Below are positions 11,223 through 21,502 of a DNA stretch of 64,000 nt, in pieces. Location: assembly GCA_022747635.1 (NCBI GenBank), contig JAKTNV010000636.1:16001-80000 (forward strand). The letters are read 5' to 3'. The DNA is from Hetaerina americana. Lineage: Eukaryota > Arthropoda > Insecta > Odonata > Calopterygidae. The position numbers and the translations under genes are program-made. The notes under the pieces were generated by a model. The model did no database searches. It had not been told where the DNA came from and worked only from the letters and a program-made list of their open reading frames with translations. The number at the start of each line of letters is the position of its first letter. Within the stretch, counting starts at the first letter, position 1.

Positions 11223-13300
11223 ATATTTAATATTTCTATTATATATTAATGTTTTTTTTTCTTATTTCAACGTGAACAGGAATTGCCATCACCAACGGAG
11301 TGAATAGTAATTGCGAAGTGCGAGCAGTATTTGTCTTGAGCAAGCAAAAACATTGTAATCATTTGGTCTCATGCTAGTCTAAACGGAAATATGGCCGAAT
11401 CGATGAGATTAGGACAGTAATGTATTCGGATAATAGGATAGTATCCACATCGAAGGTCATTCACACCTTTCTTATTCATTAATAATAAAAGGAGGGAATA
11501 TTAAAGCCCGAGGTTGCGAAAACCTGTATCAATTATATACCATTAGTTGCCTTACGTTGAATCAGACGGTGAAGTAAATTCAGTTCAGTTGCTTATGCAA
11601 TTATGTTTAAACAAGTCCAAATGGCGATCCTTAGCAATAAACCTTGTGACTTACTTAGCAGTTTGCCTATATACACGCCATTTGAGAATGCCACTGTTAA
11701 CTCAAAATAATGTGTTGCAGCAAGTGCAGACGCCTTCTGGGGCGACCAGCTGCAGATACTTAGCTTATGAATTATTTTTATGTTTGGATTTTCATCTAAA
11801 ACCATTAATGAACCCCAAAAAGCATCAGTACTGGTACCAATAATTCAAATTACGATTTAAAATTAAGAAAAGTGTGAGTTAAGACTAATGGAAGTATTGG
11901 AATTAAGACTACTATCTTAGTCAACAGTCAACTGAAATACTCGTTTCCACCAAAGCAATCCTCCCTTTGCAGTAATCCTCCCGGTATCATTAGAATATAC
12001 TTATATGTTTTTTAAGACAAAATGAAACAGTTATAAACGTAACATCTATTGTTTGTTTACTCGTTACTACCGTCTTAATATTGTTCAAGGTTCCTCAGAC
12101 AAATTCTGAAAATAAATGCATTATATTTGCTTATTGAAATTCTTGGTACAAAATTGTAAACCTCAAAGAAATGAAAATGCAGTAGCCAAAAATTGGCCTA
12201 TAACATGACGTACAAATGGCCGGTAGATTGCCGCGACCTTTTAAATCCCTTTTAAATGGCTACATACTCAATGTTGTCCGTATGGAAAGTTTTATCTTAT
12301 CGATTTTTGGAGGCGTGTGAATACATGTATGCTGTGCAATACATTTCACTAATCCAATTCAATGTTCCTAGGTGTAGGCAACTACCCCTACTGCAGTAAA
12401 TTACTGTTAATCCCGATGGTTACACATACATTTCAGTGATAGTATCACTGATAGTACACGTACATCTGAACACAGATCACCAATGCTTTTGGGATATTTT
12501 TCATGAAAACAACTCCGACATTTTCCCTAAAGTCTGCTAAATAGGTATCCCAGACAGTTGATCCGTTCACAATAGATAACTTTAGAAAACAGAGTGCTCC
12601 GATTGTTCGTTGCAACACAGGATCCAGCTTCCTAAATTTTGATACTTGTTATTTGCGTCATTAAAAGTTACGCTCCATCATGGTTCTTCATTTAGCATTA
12701 CGAAATATATGAAGATGGTCCACGGAATCTGCAGTTTATAATGGCATAATCTCAGGATGTGGAAGGTTACGTGTAAAATATAAAAAGTAAATATATACCA
12801 ATAATATTTGTTGCCTTGGAGCTTTGGTGATGTATTCCTATATTGTATCTGGGAGTTGTATGTAAGAACACATATAAAAAGTAGCTCAATTTTTTATTCA
12901 GAAGAAAGCGTTCTTCACTCGTCTCAGAAATCTTCCCGCAGCAATGCCCTGCGAAAGCAGGAACCACATATTTTAACTTTCGCTAGAATGGCTATAAAAG
13001 TAAGGAAAAGAATAGAAGAAATAAGAAAAAAATAAGGCCAGGGAAGAGAAAATTTTAATTAGCATCTTAAGTATATTTTATGTTCCAAAGTTGAATTTTG
13101 TAAGTATGGAAAACCAAATTCTTCCCGGCGGTAAAGTATTTCAGGGGATATTTTACTTACAATACGCTGGATAAATGATGAAAACAAAAAATGTTTAATG
13201 GCCATGATCTTCTTCCATGGCTATTTACAGACATACCTTGAAATTCTCAAGTAATTTAGAGATTAGTTAAAGTAGTGAGAAAGTTTGTGAGTCTACGTAT
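11223..13300. other. Intergenic stretch, nothing recognised
   Basis: I found no motif of a known gene or element. A plus-strand frame at 11547-11843 (98 codons) is open but has no recognisable domain. The stretch ends at the TA target duplication of the mariner at 13302. Confidence 0.5.
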
Positions 13301-13301
13301 A

Positions 13302-14208
13302 CAGGGTTCGTCCGGAAAATAAGTGTACTGATTTTTTCCCGCCGCTCCAGGCGCGCCCAGCACCGCTCTGACGGGCTGCGATTGGAGGGGGGTATGTTGG
13401 CAAGCGACGCTGAAAAAGGCAGTCGGCTCTGAGCTGTGGTGTAGTGAGGAGCTCTGTTAACGCGAACCTCCACGCTCGACCCACCTCACGGAACGCGATG
13501 CCGAAGTTTTTGGAGCAGCGTTATTCCATCAAATTTGCGGTAAAGCTTGGGAAATCGTCTACCGAAACTGTCGGTATGATTAACCAGGCTTACGGGGAGT
13601 CAGCCATGTCCAGAAACATGATCTTTCGGTGGCACAAGATGCTCGTGGAGGCTAGAGAAGAGGTCGACGACGAACCACGGCCTGGACGCCCATCAACGAC
13701 ACTCACCGACGAAAATGTGCGAAAAGTTCGCCATGTACTGAACTCTGACCGTCGTCTTAGTGTTCGGATGATAGCAGAGCAGTGTAATGTGCCAAAAACA
13801 ATAGTCAGCGATCAAAAACATCTGGCGGCTGCATCACGACAATGCGCCGTCTCACACCGCGCTTGTCGTGTCGGACTTCATGGCCAAGCACGGCGTGACA
13901 ACGCTACCGCACCCGCCCTACAGCCCGGACTTGGCACCACCGGACTTCTTTCTGTTCCCGAAGATAAAGAGGAGTTTGAAAGGAACGCGATACGGGACTT
14001 TGGACGCCGTCAAAAAGGCCGTGACGACGTGTCTTCGAGAGGTTCCAGATGATGCCTTCGCGGGAGCGTTCCAGGAATGGGAACGCCGCTGGAACAAGTG
14101 TATCGACTCACAAGGGTCCTATTTTGAGGAATATTAGCTTAAGATATGTAAAAGTGTAATAAATTTTTTTTCCTGAGCTCAGTACACTTATTTTCCGGAC
14201 GAACCCTG
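13302..14208 (+). mobile_element. mariner-family transposon, internally deleted, perfect 29-bp terminal repeats
   Basis: The outer 29 bp are exact inverted repeats, starting CAGGGTTCGTCCGG at the left and ending CCGGACGAACCCTG at the right. TA dinucleotides flank both sides (13300-13301 and 14209-14210), the hallmark target duplication of Tc1/mariner elements. The element is 907 bp, where family members are near 1.3 kb, so about 0.4 kb is missing internally. The body is clearly more GC-rich than its surroundings. It is non-autonomous but keeps both ends, so it could be moved by a transposase supplied elsewhere. Confidence 0.95.
13498..14137 (+). pseudogene. mariner transposase, first catalytic Asp region deleted and frame shifted
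   Basis: The frame opens at ATG 13498 (MPKFLEQRYSIKFAVKLGKS). It encodes the paired helix-turn-helix DNA-binding half, with HKMLVEAREEVDDEPRPGRP as the linker between the two HTH units and SVRMIAEQCNVPKTIV in the second. Near 13805-13825 the sequence jumps in another frame to WRLHHDNAPSHT and on to YSPDLAPPDFFLFPKIKRSL, ending ERRWNKCIDSQGSYFEEY at the stop near 14137. The segment that normally holds the first catalytic Asp (the GDETW region) is absent, so two of three catalytic aspartates remain. This is a deletion derivative rather than a slowly decayed copy, since the remaining codons look intact. Confidence 0.9.
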
Positions 14209-14934
14209 TATCTCGGGGTGGGTTTATTCGAGCGCGAATGCTTGACCAAGAGAAAATACCTCCGCCTGGGCCCGGAAAGTATTATTAACCATGAAAATTT
14301 AAAATATTGGAAGATTGTTGAGTGATTGGGAGGGCACGGGTGGAACATGATGCGCAATCAACTAGTTTTTACTCCTGCTTATTTCATCATAAGTTAAGAG
14401 CTGCATGAACAATCGCATCAAAACTGACCTCAATCATCCTTCCATAAGACCCTCCAATCCTCATGGCAACCATTGACGTCACGTTTTTGTCCGGCTCCAT
14501 GAGACCGAAGGTCTCTCCTCCCTCCGTTACTAGCTTTCCAAACGACCAGCTCCACAAAAATCCGGCACAGAACTGATGATTAAATATTCCCCATTTCATC
14601 CTCATTCATATTTCCTTCTTCAATGATTAATTCTACCTCCAGGCCAAAGGCAGCTCCAAAGGAAGTAAATTTAGTTCTTCCTACCCCAACCTCTACCTCT
14701 GTAATCTTGAAAAAAAATTCTTCTCCAAATATCCTCTGCCTCCCTTCATCAGGATCCGATTCACCTAAAACATTTCCTCCTATCTTGCATGGTGCAGAAT
14801 TCCTTACATCCTTCACCTCCTTCACCTCCATCCTCAATGGCTTCTCTCTTTCTATCCCTCCCTTTCTCCCTCTCTTTCTCTCCTCAGCTTCCAACATTTG
14901 CTTATACACAAAATCATTGATATGGACGTTAAGG
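14209..14934. other. Unassigned stretch with open minus-strand frames
   Basis: Two minus-strand frames, about 14940-14583 and 14605-14390, are joined by a frame change near 14600. The first is rich in charged residues (MLEAEERKRGRKGGIE, then FKITEVEVGVGRTKF). The second includes EPDKNVTSMVAMRIGGSYGR. That last pattern faintly recalls Calx-beta repeats (EPD, then R-GG-YGR), but one short match is not enough to call a domain. It may be a relic exon or a passenger in the retrotransposon nest. Confidence 0.3.
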
Positions 14935-15393
14935 TAGGAGAAAATGACTATTGAAAATTGTGGTGTGTTGCGTGGTTTTGTATTATTCCGAAACTTGGTC
15001 GTCGAAACAAGATGATATGCATATATTGGAGGCTTTTGAGATATAGGCGTGGAGCAGGATGGAAAACGTGAAATGGATGGAATGGAAAGCAAATGAAGAA
15101 GTATTAGTCAAGGGGGGAAAGAGATAAAGAGTTATTGGTAGAAATCTAAAGAAGGCAGGAAAGACGGTCACAGAGCATTGTAATTGGTGATGGAATGCTG
15201 AAGACTGCGACAGAGGGGAGAGCGTTAGGCAAGCGAGATTGGGGTAGGAAAAGGATAGGGATGTTGGAGGGAATGAAAGGAGATGGAATGTATGCGGAAT
15301 AGAGGACACTGTGGTGCAATATGATATTTCACGTTTTGTCTTGTTAGATAAGGTTAAGAAATATAAGAGTTTTGTGAATATATATATACCATT
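14935..15393 (+). mobile_element. RTE-type LINE, 3' fragment D, decayed
   Basis: The plus strand matches the C-terminal end of copies B and C with many changes. CCGAAACTTGGTCGTCGAAA corresponds to the AETWSLK segment, TTGGAGGCTTTTGAG to LEAF(E), and a later stretch encodes the GRKRIGMLEGMKG-like tail. It is 5' truncated and its frame is broken. It abuts fragment E in opposite orientation at about 15393. Confidence 0.75.
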
Positions 15394-15943
15394 GGGTAAT
15401 CTACCGATCAAGGTAGTTTTGGATGGACACAACTAAAAAACTAATATTTTGTTTCTCCTAGCAAAACACGACCCAACATCCTAATAAATCCCCTCTCCCT
15501 CACCATACTCAGGACTTCATCAGTTGTTTTCCTTTCTGCTCATTACAACTTCTACATCCTCCTTTACACGCACATTTAAAAAGCCTCCAATATACGTCTA
15601 TTATCCTGATTCAGTGACCATATTACCGCGTCGCACATAGCTAGGCTCCACAGCAAATTTTTTACGAGTATTTTCTTAACATCCTTACTCATATTCCCTG
15701 TCATCAACTCCCTCTTCCTTGGGAAAGGCTCTTTGCCTAATGCAATTATTCTCCTTACGTCCCTACTACTTTGACCATTTTTGCCCGAAACACTTCCGGA
15801 ATACGTAAACTGTTAAACCTGCTTTAGATTTTGCCCTCCTACTTTGAACTTTGACGAACTTTTTAACGTTGAACTTTGTCTTTCTCGTTCTAACAATGCA
15901 TAACCTCTTTTATTTACATTTACTCTCATCCCACCTAATTTCC
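15394..15943 (-). mobile_element. RTE-type LINE, 3' fragment E, decayed
   Basis: The 3' end (GGTAATCTACCGATCAAGG, then GTTTTGGATGGAC) lies at the left and the minus strand covers the C-terminal part of the RT ORF, ending near the segment after the ADD box. Small deletions and frameshifts are frequent. It stops at the start of the SINE at 15944. Together with fragment D it forms a tail-to-tail pair. Confidence 0.75.
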
Positions 15944-16254
15944 AGGGGTTCGGAATAGTGTGGTGGCAAACGAACTTCCTCCCCACCCATAGGGCCGGGG
16001 TTCGAATCCCGGCGGCGGAAACATTTTGCAGTGGAATTCCGATCCCTACTTGAGGTGCTTTCTGGAGTGCAATTTGAATGAGTATGCCATCCATCGGATG
16101 GGACGTTAACCTGAGGACCCCCCTCTGCGCCTCTCGTTAAGAGTAAGCTAATGCCACCGCCGGGTTTTTCTCCAACTTTCATCCTTTCCTGTCCATCCAT
16201 AATGGCGCAAATGGCCGTAGCTGTCGTTCGCCTCCCCTAAAACTGATTTTTTTT
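15944..16254 (+). repeat. tRNA-derived SINE, family 1, copy 1
   Basis: The head carries a B-box-like GGTTCGAATCCCGG inside CCGGGGTTCGAATCCCGG at about 15998-16015. A body shared with copies at 59726 and 60803 follows: ATCCCTACTTGAGGTGCTTT, GGGACGTTAA, CTAATGCC, TCCTTTCCTGTCCATCC and CGCCTCCCC. It ends in a T-rich tail (GATTTTTTTT). It sits exactly between RTE fragment E and copy B. Confidence 0.85.
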
Positions 16255-16351
16255 AAGGTAATCTACCGGTTAAGGTAGGTTTTTGGATGGACACAACTAC
16301 CAAACAAATATTTTAATACTCCTAACAAAACACAAAATCCATCATCCTACT

Positions 16352-17158
16352 CTATATCAGGTCCCTCTTCATCTCTGGGTACTTTCTTCCTCCCTTCATC
16401 CCGTCCAACATCCCTATCCTGTTCCTTCCCTTTCCTCTTTTGCCCAACATTCTACCCTCTATCACAGTCTTCAACATCCCACTGCCGGTCAACACCCCCT
16501 TCATCCACTTTTCCTGCCTCCATAGGATTGCTCCCAACAAACCCCTCTCTTCGCCCACCATACCAAGTACTTCCTCGTTTGTTTTATTCTCTGTCCATTT
16601 CACCTTCTCCATTCTTCTCCACACCCACATTTCAAAAGCCTCCAATCTACGTCTATCCTCCTGCTTCAATGACCACGTTTCCGCCCCGTACATAGCTACG
16701 CTCCATATCAAAGTTTTTACGAGTCTTTTCTTAACATCCTCACTCAACGTCCCTGTCATCAACTCCCTCCTCCTTGTGAAAGCCTCTTTGCCTAGCCCAA
16801 TTCTTCTCCTTACGTCCCTACTACTTGGACCGTGTTGGTCCAAAACACTACCGAGATACGTAAACTGTTCTACCTGCTCTATTTTTTGCCCACCTATTTT
16901 AATGTTAAGCTTGGCCTTTTTCTTTCTAGAAAATCGCATAGCCTTTGTTTTATTAATATTGATTCTCATCCCATACCTGTCGCACTGAATTTCCAATTCA
17001 CTCAGCAATGCTTGCAGCCCCTTGGCTGACTGACAAACTAAAGCTTGGTCATCAGCAAACCTAACTGATTTTACGAATTCCCCGCCCACTTTCATTCCTA
17101 CCTCGAGTTCTTCCCATGCCTCTTTGACCATTTCCTCTGCATACAGGTTGAACAGCAA
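16352..17158 (-). pseudogene. Reverse transcriptase C-terminal half of RTE copy B
   Basis: A clean 268-residue frame begins inside the RT palm (LFNLYAEEMVKEAWEEL). It continues through the catalytic FADD box (VRFADDQALVCQ), then MRININKTKAMRF and FTYLGSVLDQHG. It finishes with the RTE-type tail (LEAFEMWVWRRMEKVKW, TNEEVLGMVGEERGLLG, GKRGKGRNRIGMLDG). The frame is intact but has lost its upstream RT motifs to the internal deletion. It differs from the copy C protein at only a couple of residues over the shared part. Confidence 0.85.
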
Positions 17159-17160
17159 CG

Positions 17161-18620
17161 GTGATAATGGCCCTGAGTTCCTTACTATACAGTTCTTCTA
17201 TATACTCCTTCCATCTCTCTTGGAACTTTCCTGCGTCAACTATTACCTTACCCGCCTTATCTCTAACTGTTAGCATAGCTCTTCCTTTCTTACTTCCCGA
17301 TAACGATTTAACTTTGCTGTACAGCGCACCGATTTCACCCTTCCTCTGCAGACTTTCCATATCCTTGCACTGCGTCTTCCACCATGCTTCCTTTGCTTTA
17401 TTTGTTGCCCGCTTCAATTTATTGTTCAAATCTTTGTACTTCATTTTGCCTAATTCTGTATTTATATTCTTCAATTTTCGCCGCTCATCCATCTTTGTAA
17501 TCATCTCATCCGTCATCCATGGTTTCCTAGCCCTTTTCGCGTTAACGGTTCCAATAGTGTCTTTTGCGGCTTTCGATAACCCTTTCTTGATACTTTCCCA
17601 TTTTTCTTCGATATAAATTAGCTCTATACCATCCTCCATGATTTTCTCTACCGCCTGTTTGTATTCCTTCCTTTTCAACCCATTAAATGCTTTTATATTC
17701 CATTTTCTAACCCGCCGCCCCTGCCTTATCTTTTTGAAACGGACGCTACATTTCATAACAACTAAATTGTGGTCATAGTCCGCATCCGCTCCCGGGAAGC
17801 TGTGCGAATTAATCACAGTGTTCCTAAATCTGTGTCCAACCAGGATATAATCTAGCTGATACCTCTCTTGGTCACCTGGCATTTTCTATGTATACTTGCG
17901 TCTTTTGTGGTGTCTAAACCAAGTGTTGGTGATGACTAACCCCTGTCTCCTGCAGAACTCAACTGCTTCCTCCCCGCAGTCATTCCTCGTGCCTAAAACG
18001 TGGTCCCCCACCTCATCGCCATCTCTTCTTCGCCTACCATCGCATTCCAATCCTCCATCACTATCAAATGTTTCCCTGCGGGAACACACGCGATTATGTC
18101 CTCTAACTGATCGTATATCCTATCGAGCTCTTCTTCCTTATGGTTGCTCGGTGGCATGTATACATGAATAATAACCAAGTTCGTCGGTTCTGATTTTATC
18201 TCTACTAGTAATAATCTATGATTGGTTTGAATGGTTGCTCGGTGGCAACCCCTCGTTGGCTGTCGCCCCCGCCGCTGTATATTATTCTACCTGTATACTG
18301 ATCACTCCAGTAATCCCGGCTATCCTTCCATGTCACCTCGCATAGACCGAAATATCTATATTTCCCCTTTCCATCTCTCGCTTAACATTCTCCAATTTCC
18401 CTGTCCGCATCATTGTCCTAACATTCCACCTTCCTGTTCTAACTAACTTGGTCTTCTTCTCCTGCGTCTTCTGTCCTGCTGCTGCTGGTTTTCCCTTGTA
18501 AGGGTTTCGTGGGACGACGACCGCGGAAGCCTTGCCTCCCCCGCTGCCCGGCACGACACACGGCCGATTGGGCCGAGCCCCGTGGTTGCCAGGACTCAAA
18601 ATCTCTGTATAGCCCATCAT
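17161..18620 (-). pseudogene. Endonuclease and linker part of RTE copy B, frameshifted
   Basis: The minus strand gives the RTE N-terminus at 18333-18620 (GRWNVRTMMRTGKLENVKRE). Endonuclease blocks follow, VYMPPSN and VIMEDWNAMVG near 17993-18178. Then comes NTWFRHHKRRKY at 17886-18089, and LDYILVGHRF, YDHNLV and the linker at 17061-17882. Short insertions and changes, for example near 18220-18250, break the ORF into four frames. The last frame runs across the deletion junction into the RT segment in the wrong frame. Confidence 0.8.
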
Positions 18621-18902
18621 GTTAATCTTGGGAATGATAATTGAGGTGGTTTCCCGTTGCCTTCCTCAATAGTGGTTTTAACGTGACACCATCACTTACT
18701 GGCCGCCCCACTGGGGTCAGACGCCATTGCAGCCCCCTCACTGAGGAACAGACACTGCGTGGACTACCTTTCGTCTGGCTCCTAACCTTCGACCTATCTG
18801 GCATGGGTGACCCAACCAGGAGCAATTTTTATTACTCCTGCCAGCACAGCTCTAGGGGTCATTGGAACGCACAAGCCCTTCCACCACGTCAAGGTTGTAG
18901 TA

Positions 18903-18961
18903 CATATATATATATATAATCTACGATACATTAGATATGTATAACGGCACGGTATATAAGC

Positions 18962-19054
<93 letters not shown>
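18903..19054. repeat. (TA)n microsatellite at the 5' end of RTE copy B
   Basis: A short ATATAT tract directly after GGTTGTAGTAC is followed by about 50 bp of ordinary sequence and then a nearly pure TA tract of about 90 bp. It lies where the RTE leader ends, as at copy A. Confidence 0.9.
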
Positions 19055-19056
<2 letters not shown>

Positions 19057-19082
19057 TTCGGTACTTGGTTGCTTAAAACATT

Positions 19083-19416
19083 GCAGATCTCAGTGTAAAC
19101 AACGTTTCCTTGATAGCTCAAGTTGTTGAGAGCATCCGCCGGGCAAGTGGAAAGATACATGTGCATAAACACATTCAAACACGAAATCCCGCCAAACGGC
19201 GAACGAATATTCATTCACATATAAATAGATATAAGGAAAAGGGATAGGAACACAAAAAAGGACGAACACAATAGAGGTGGGGAAGGCGGAATCAGGCAAA
19301 CCACGAGTGTAAAAATATTTCCTAGGCCGGGACTCGAACTCTGGATCTTTCCACTTACCGGGCGGATGTTCTGACTATTTAAACTATCCAGGAAACGTAA
19401 TTTACACCGAGATCTG
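19083..19416. repeat. Second tRNA-like foldback family, convergent arms
   Basis: The left arm (19083-19157, plus) and right arm (19345-19416, minus) are inverted copies: both read GCAGATCTC, GTGTAAA, CGTTTCCT, then ATCCGCC and AAGTGGAAAGAT. On the minus strand, 19319-19397 can be drawn as a tRNA-like cloverleaf: a 7-bp acceptor pairing (TTTCCTG with TAGGAAA), an A-box-like D arm, a TCCGC/GTGGA anticodon stem and a B box (AGTTCGAGTCCC). The left arm stops before its B box. The arms' 3' sides face each other, the opposite of the 4521 family. It is a SINE-like structure and not a functional tRNA gene. Confidence 0.65.
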
Positions 19417-20178
19417 CGATGCTTATGCATATGTGTGCCACGAAACGCACTGTTATTATCCTTTATGATGTTGCATGATTGCTAACCTACTCTCCTTTCC
19501 TCTTGTGTGTTGTCTATTTCTCCTTTGGTGGGGGAAACAGCTCCCTAACACCATCTCTCGGCCGAAGGATCGGGGTACTCGGTGGCTTAATGCAATAAAT
19601 AAATAAAAATATATAAATATATATTCAGACCAACAAAGTTAGACATTGAAAAAGAAAATGACGTAGAGGCAGACAGCTTAGGTCCAGGCATACTAGAAAA
19701 TGAGATAGAAAGGGCATTAAGGGAGATGGAACTAAATAAGGCCGTGGGGGTAGATAACCTTCCCGTGGAACTTTTAAAATGCTTGGGAAAAGGTGGGAGG
19801 AAGAGGCTATATGGACAGATCCGTAGTATTTATGAGGAGGGAATCTGGCCGGAAGACTTTGTGAGATCAGTTTTAGTTCCTATTCCGAAAAAGGTAAAGG
19901 CCACGTCATGTGAGGACTACAGGACAATAAGTTTGATATCTCACGCAGATAAAGTTGTTCTTAGGATCATAAACAAAAGGATAGAGATTGGGGCAAATGA
20001 TTACTTAGGGGATGATCAGTTTGGGTTTAGGAAGGGGAGAGGTACGCGTGATGCCATTGCAGTAATGAGATTATTAATCGAGAGGAATATAGAACAAAAC
20101 CAGGAGGTATTTGCCTGTTTCGTAGATTTCGAAAAAGCGTTTGATAGAGTGAATTGGGAAAAACTAATGAGTATACTA

Positions 20179-21502
20179 CCTTGATCAAAAAGTTCCCGGA
20201 ATAACCAACGTGTGGCGCTCCCATCGTTCCGATTTGAGTTCTGTTTTTTTTGTTAAATTGGTACATCTGTTGTTGATATTCCCTTTAAATCTTAGTGTCA
20301 TAACTTGACATTTGCAAAAGTTACGTAGCCAAGAGTACATCTATCTCTGTGTGTTGGCGATTTTTTACAATTGCAGAAATGGATTTAAATTTGCAACAAC
20401 GAACTTGTATTAAATTTTGCGTAAAAAACGGATTTAGTGGCGCACGGACGTTGGAAATGTTGGAAAAGTGTTTCGGCAACGATTCTCTAAAAAAAACGGT
20501 CGTTTACCAGTGGCACGAGCGGTTCAGAAGTGGTCGTGAGTCAATCGAAGATGATGAACGCAGTGGCAGACCATCGACATCGAAAGTCGGTGAAAAAATT
20601 GATAAAGTAAAAGAAATGTTGGTCAATAACCGCAAATTAACCATCAGAGAAATAGCGGAGGACTTGAACATTGCCTATGGATCCGCCCAAGACATTGTGG
20701 TTAATGATTTGGGTTTCCGTCGTGTAGCAGCAAATTTGGGCCCAAAAGACCTCAATTTCATGCAAAAAAGAGACCGTGTTGACGTCGCAAAAGACATGAT
20801 TTGCGAGGCTGAATCCGACCCCACATTCATCAAAAGGATCATTACTGGAGACGAGACGTGGGTTTATGAGTACGACACGCAATCCAGACATCAGGCAAGT
20901 GAATGGCGTTCACCAAATGAGCCGAGACCAAAAAAACCACGTCGTTTTCAGTCAAAAAAGAAGGCAATGCTGACGGTTTTCATGGATTACAACGGTGTAG
21001 TGCATCATGAATTTTTGCCAGAAGGCCAGACAGTAAACAAAGAGTATTATTTGGGCGTTATGAGACGTTTGCGTGAAGCAATTCGCCGAAAGAGACCAGA
21101 AATGTGGGCAGAAAACTCGTGGATTTTGCACCATGATAACGCACCGTCGCACAGTGCTATCATTATTCGTAATTTTTTGACGAAAAATGCAACAAATACC
21201 ATCCAACAGCCACCGAATTCACCTGATTTGGCTCCCTGTGACTTCTTTCTGTTCAATCGAGTTAAAAAACCATTACGGGGAACGCGTTTTAGCAGCCGAG
21301 AGGAAGTAATGGAAAAATCGCAGGAAGCACTGATGGACATACCGAAAACCGAATATAAAAAATGTTTCGAGGATTGGATCAAGCGCTGGCATAAGTGTGT
21401 TGCAGTCGATGGGGTTTACTTTGAAGGGGACAATATAGATTTAGATGAATAAACTTGTATTTTTAATTTTCTGAATAAATTCCGGGAACCTTTTGATCAA
21501 GG
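20179..21502 (+). mobile_element. Intact mariner transposon, TA-flanked
   Basis: Inverted ends start CCTTGATCAAAA at the left and finish TTTTGATCAAGG at the right. Over 24 bp they differ at one position. TA occurs directly outside both ends (20177-20178 and 21503-21504). At 1324 bp it has the normal size of an autonomous mariner. The ORF is complete and all catalytic residues are present, so this copy may be, or may recently have been, active. Confidence 0.96.
20379..21452 (+). CDS. mariner transposase, DD34D, complete
   Basis: This 357-residue protein cuts and rejoins mariner DNA at TA sites, acting as a dimer on the terminal repeats. I chose ATG 20379 ([18 protein letters not shown]); the frame is open further upstream, but only from a GTG. 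The N-terminal half has two helix-turn-helix regions separated by DDERSGRPSTSKVGEK, with IREIAEDLNIAYGSAQDIV in the second. Catalytic Asp residues lie in ITGDETWVYEYD, ILHHDNAPSHSA and NSPDLAPCDFFLFNRVK. Exactly 34 residues separate the second and third, the mariner DD34D signature. The C-terminus ends WIKRWHKCVAVDGVYFEGDN, also typical. No stop or frameshift is present, and length fits the family (about 340-360). Confidence 0.97.
   Translation: MDLNLQQRTCIKFCVKNGFSGARTLEMLEKCFGNDSLKKTVVYQWHERFRSGRESIEDDERSGRPSTSKVGEKIDKVKEMLVNNRKLTIREIAEDLNIAYGSAQDIVVNDLGFRRVAANLGPKDLNFMQKRDRVDVAKDMICEAESDPTFIKRIITGDETWVYEYDTQSRHQASEWRSPNEPRPKKPRRFQSKKKAMLTVFMDYNGVVHHEFLPEGQTVNKEYYLGVMRRLREAIRRKRPEMWAENSWILHHDNAPSHSAIIIRNFLTKNATNTIQQPPNSPDLAPCDFFLFNRVKKPLRGTRFSSREEVMEKSQEALMDIPKTEYKKCFEDWIKRWHKCVAVDGVYFEGDNIDLDE

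Larger units (their letters stand above)
16255..18903 (-). mobile_element. RTE-type LINE, copy B, young, with one internal deletion
   Basis: The 3' end (AAGGTAATCTACCGGTTAAGG) is at the left and the 5' leader at the right, abutting (TA)n. Relative to copy A, roughly 0.7 kb of the central reverse transcriptase is missing, with the junction near 17168 where GGTGATAATGG runs into CCCTGAGTTCC. The 3' part is almost identical to copy C in nucleotide and protein, so both are recent insertions. B and C lie in opposite orientation about 3 kb apart. Confidence 0.9.

Noticed and set aside
16440..16988. 182-codon plus-strand frame opposite RTE copy B, and its twin at 21825-22373 opposite copy C
   Set aside because: Both are antisense shadows of the same LINE reverse transcriptase; their conservation comes from the LINE.
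19319..19397. Possible functional tRNA gene (minus strand)
   Set aside because: The base before the anticodon is C where U is expected, the T-stem has mismatches, and the unit is part of an inverted repeat, so it is SINE-like.
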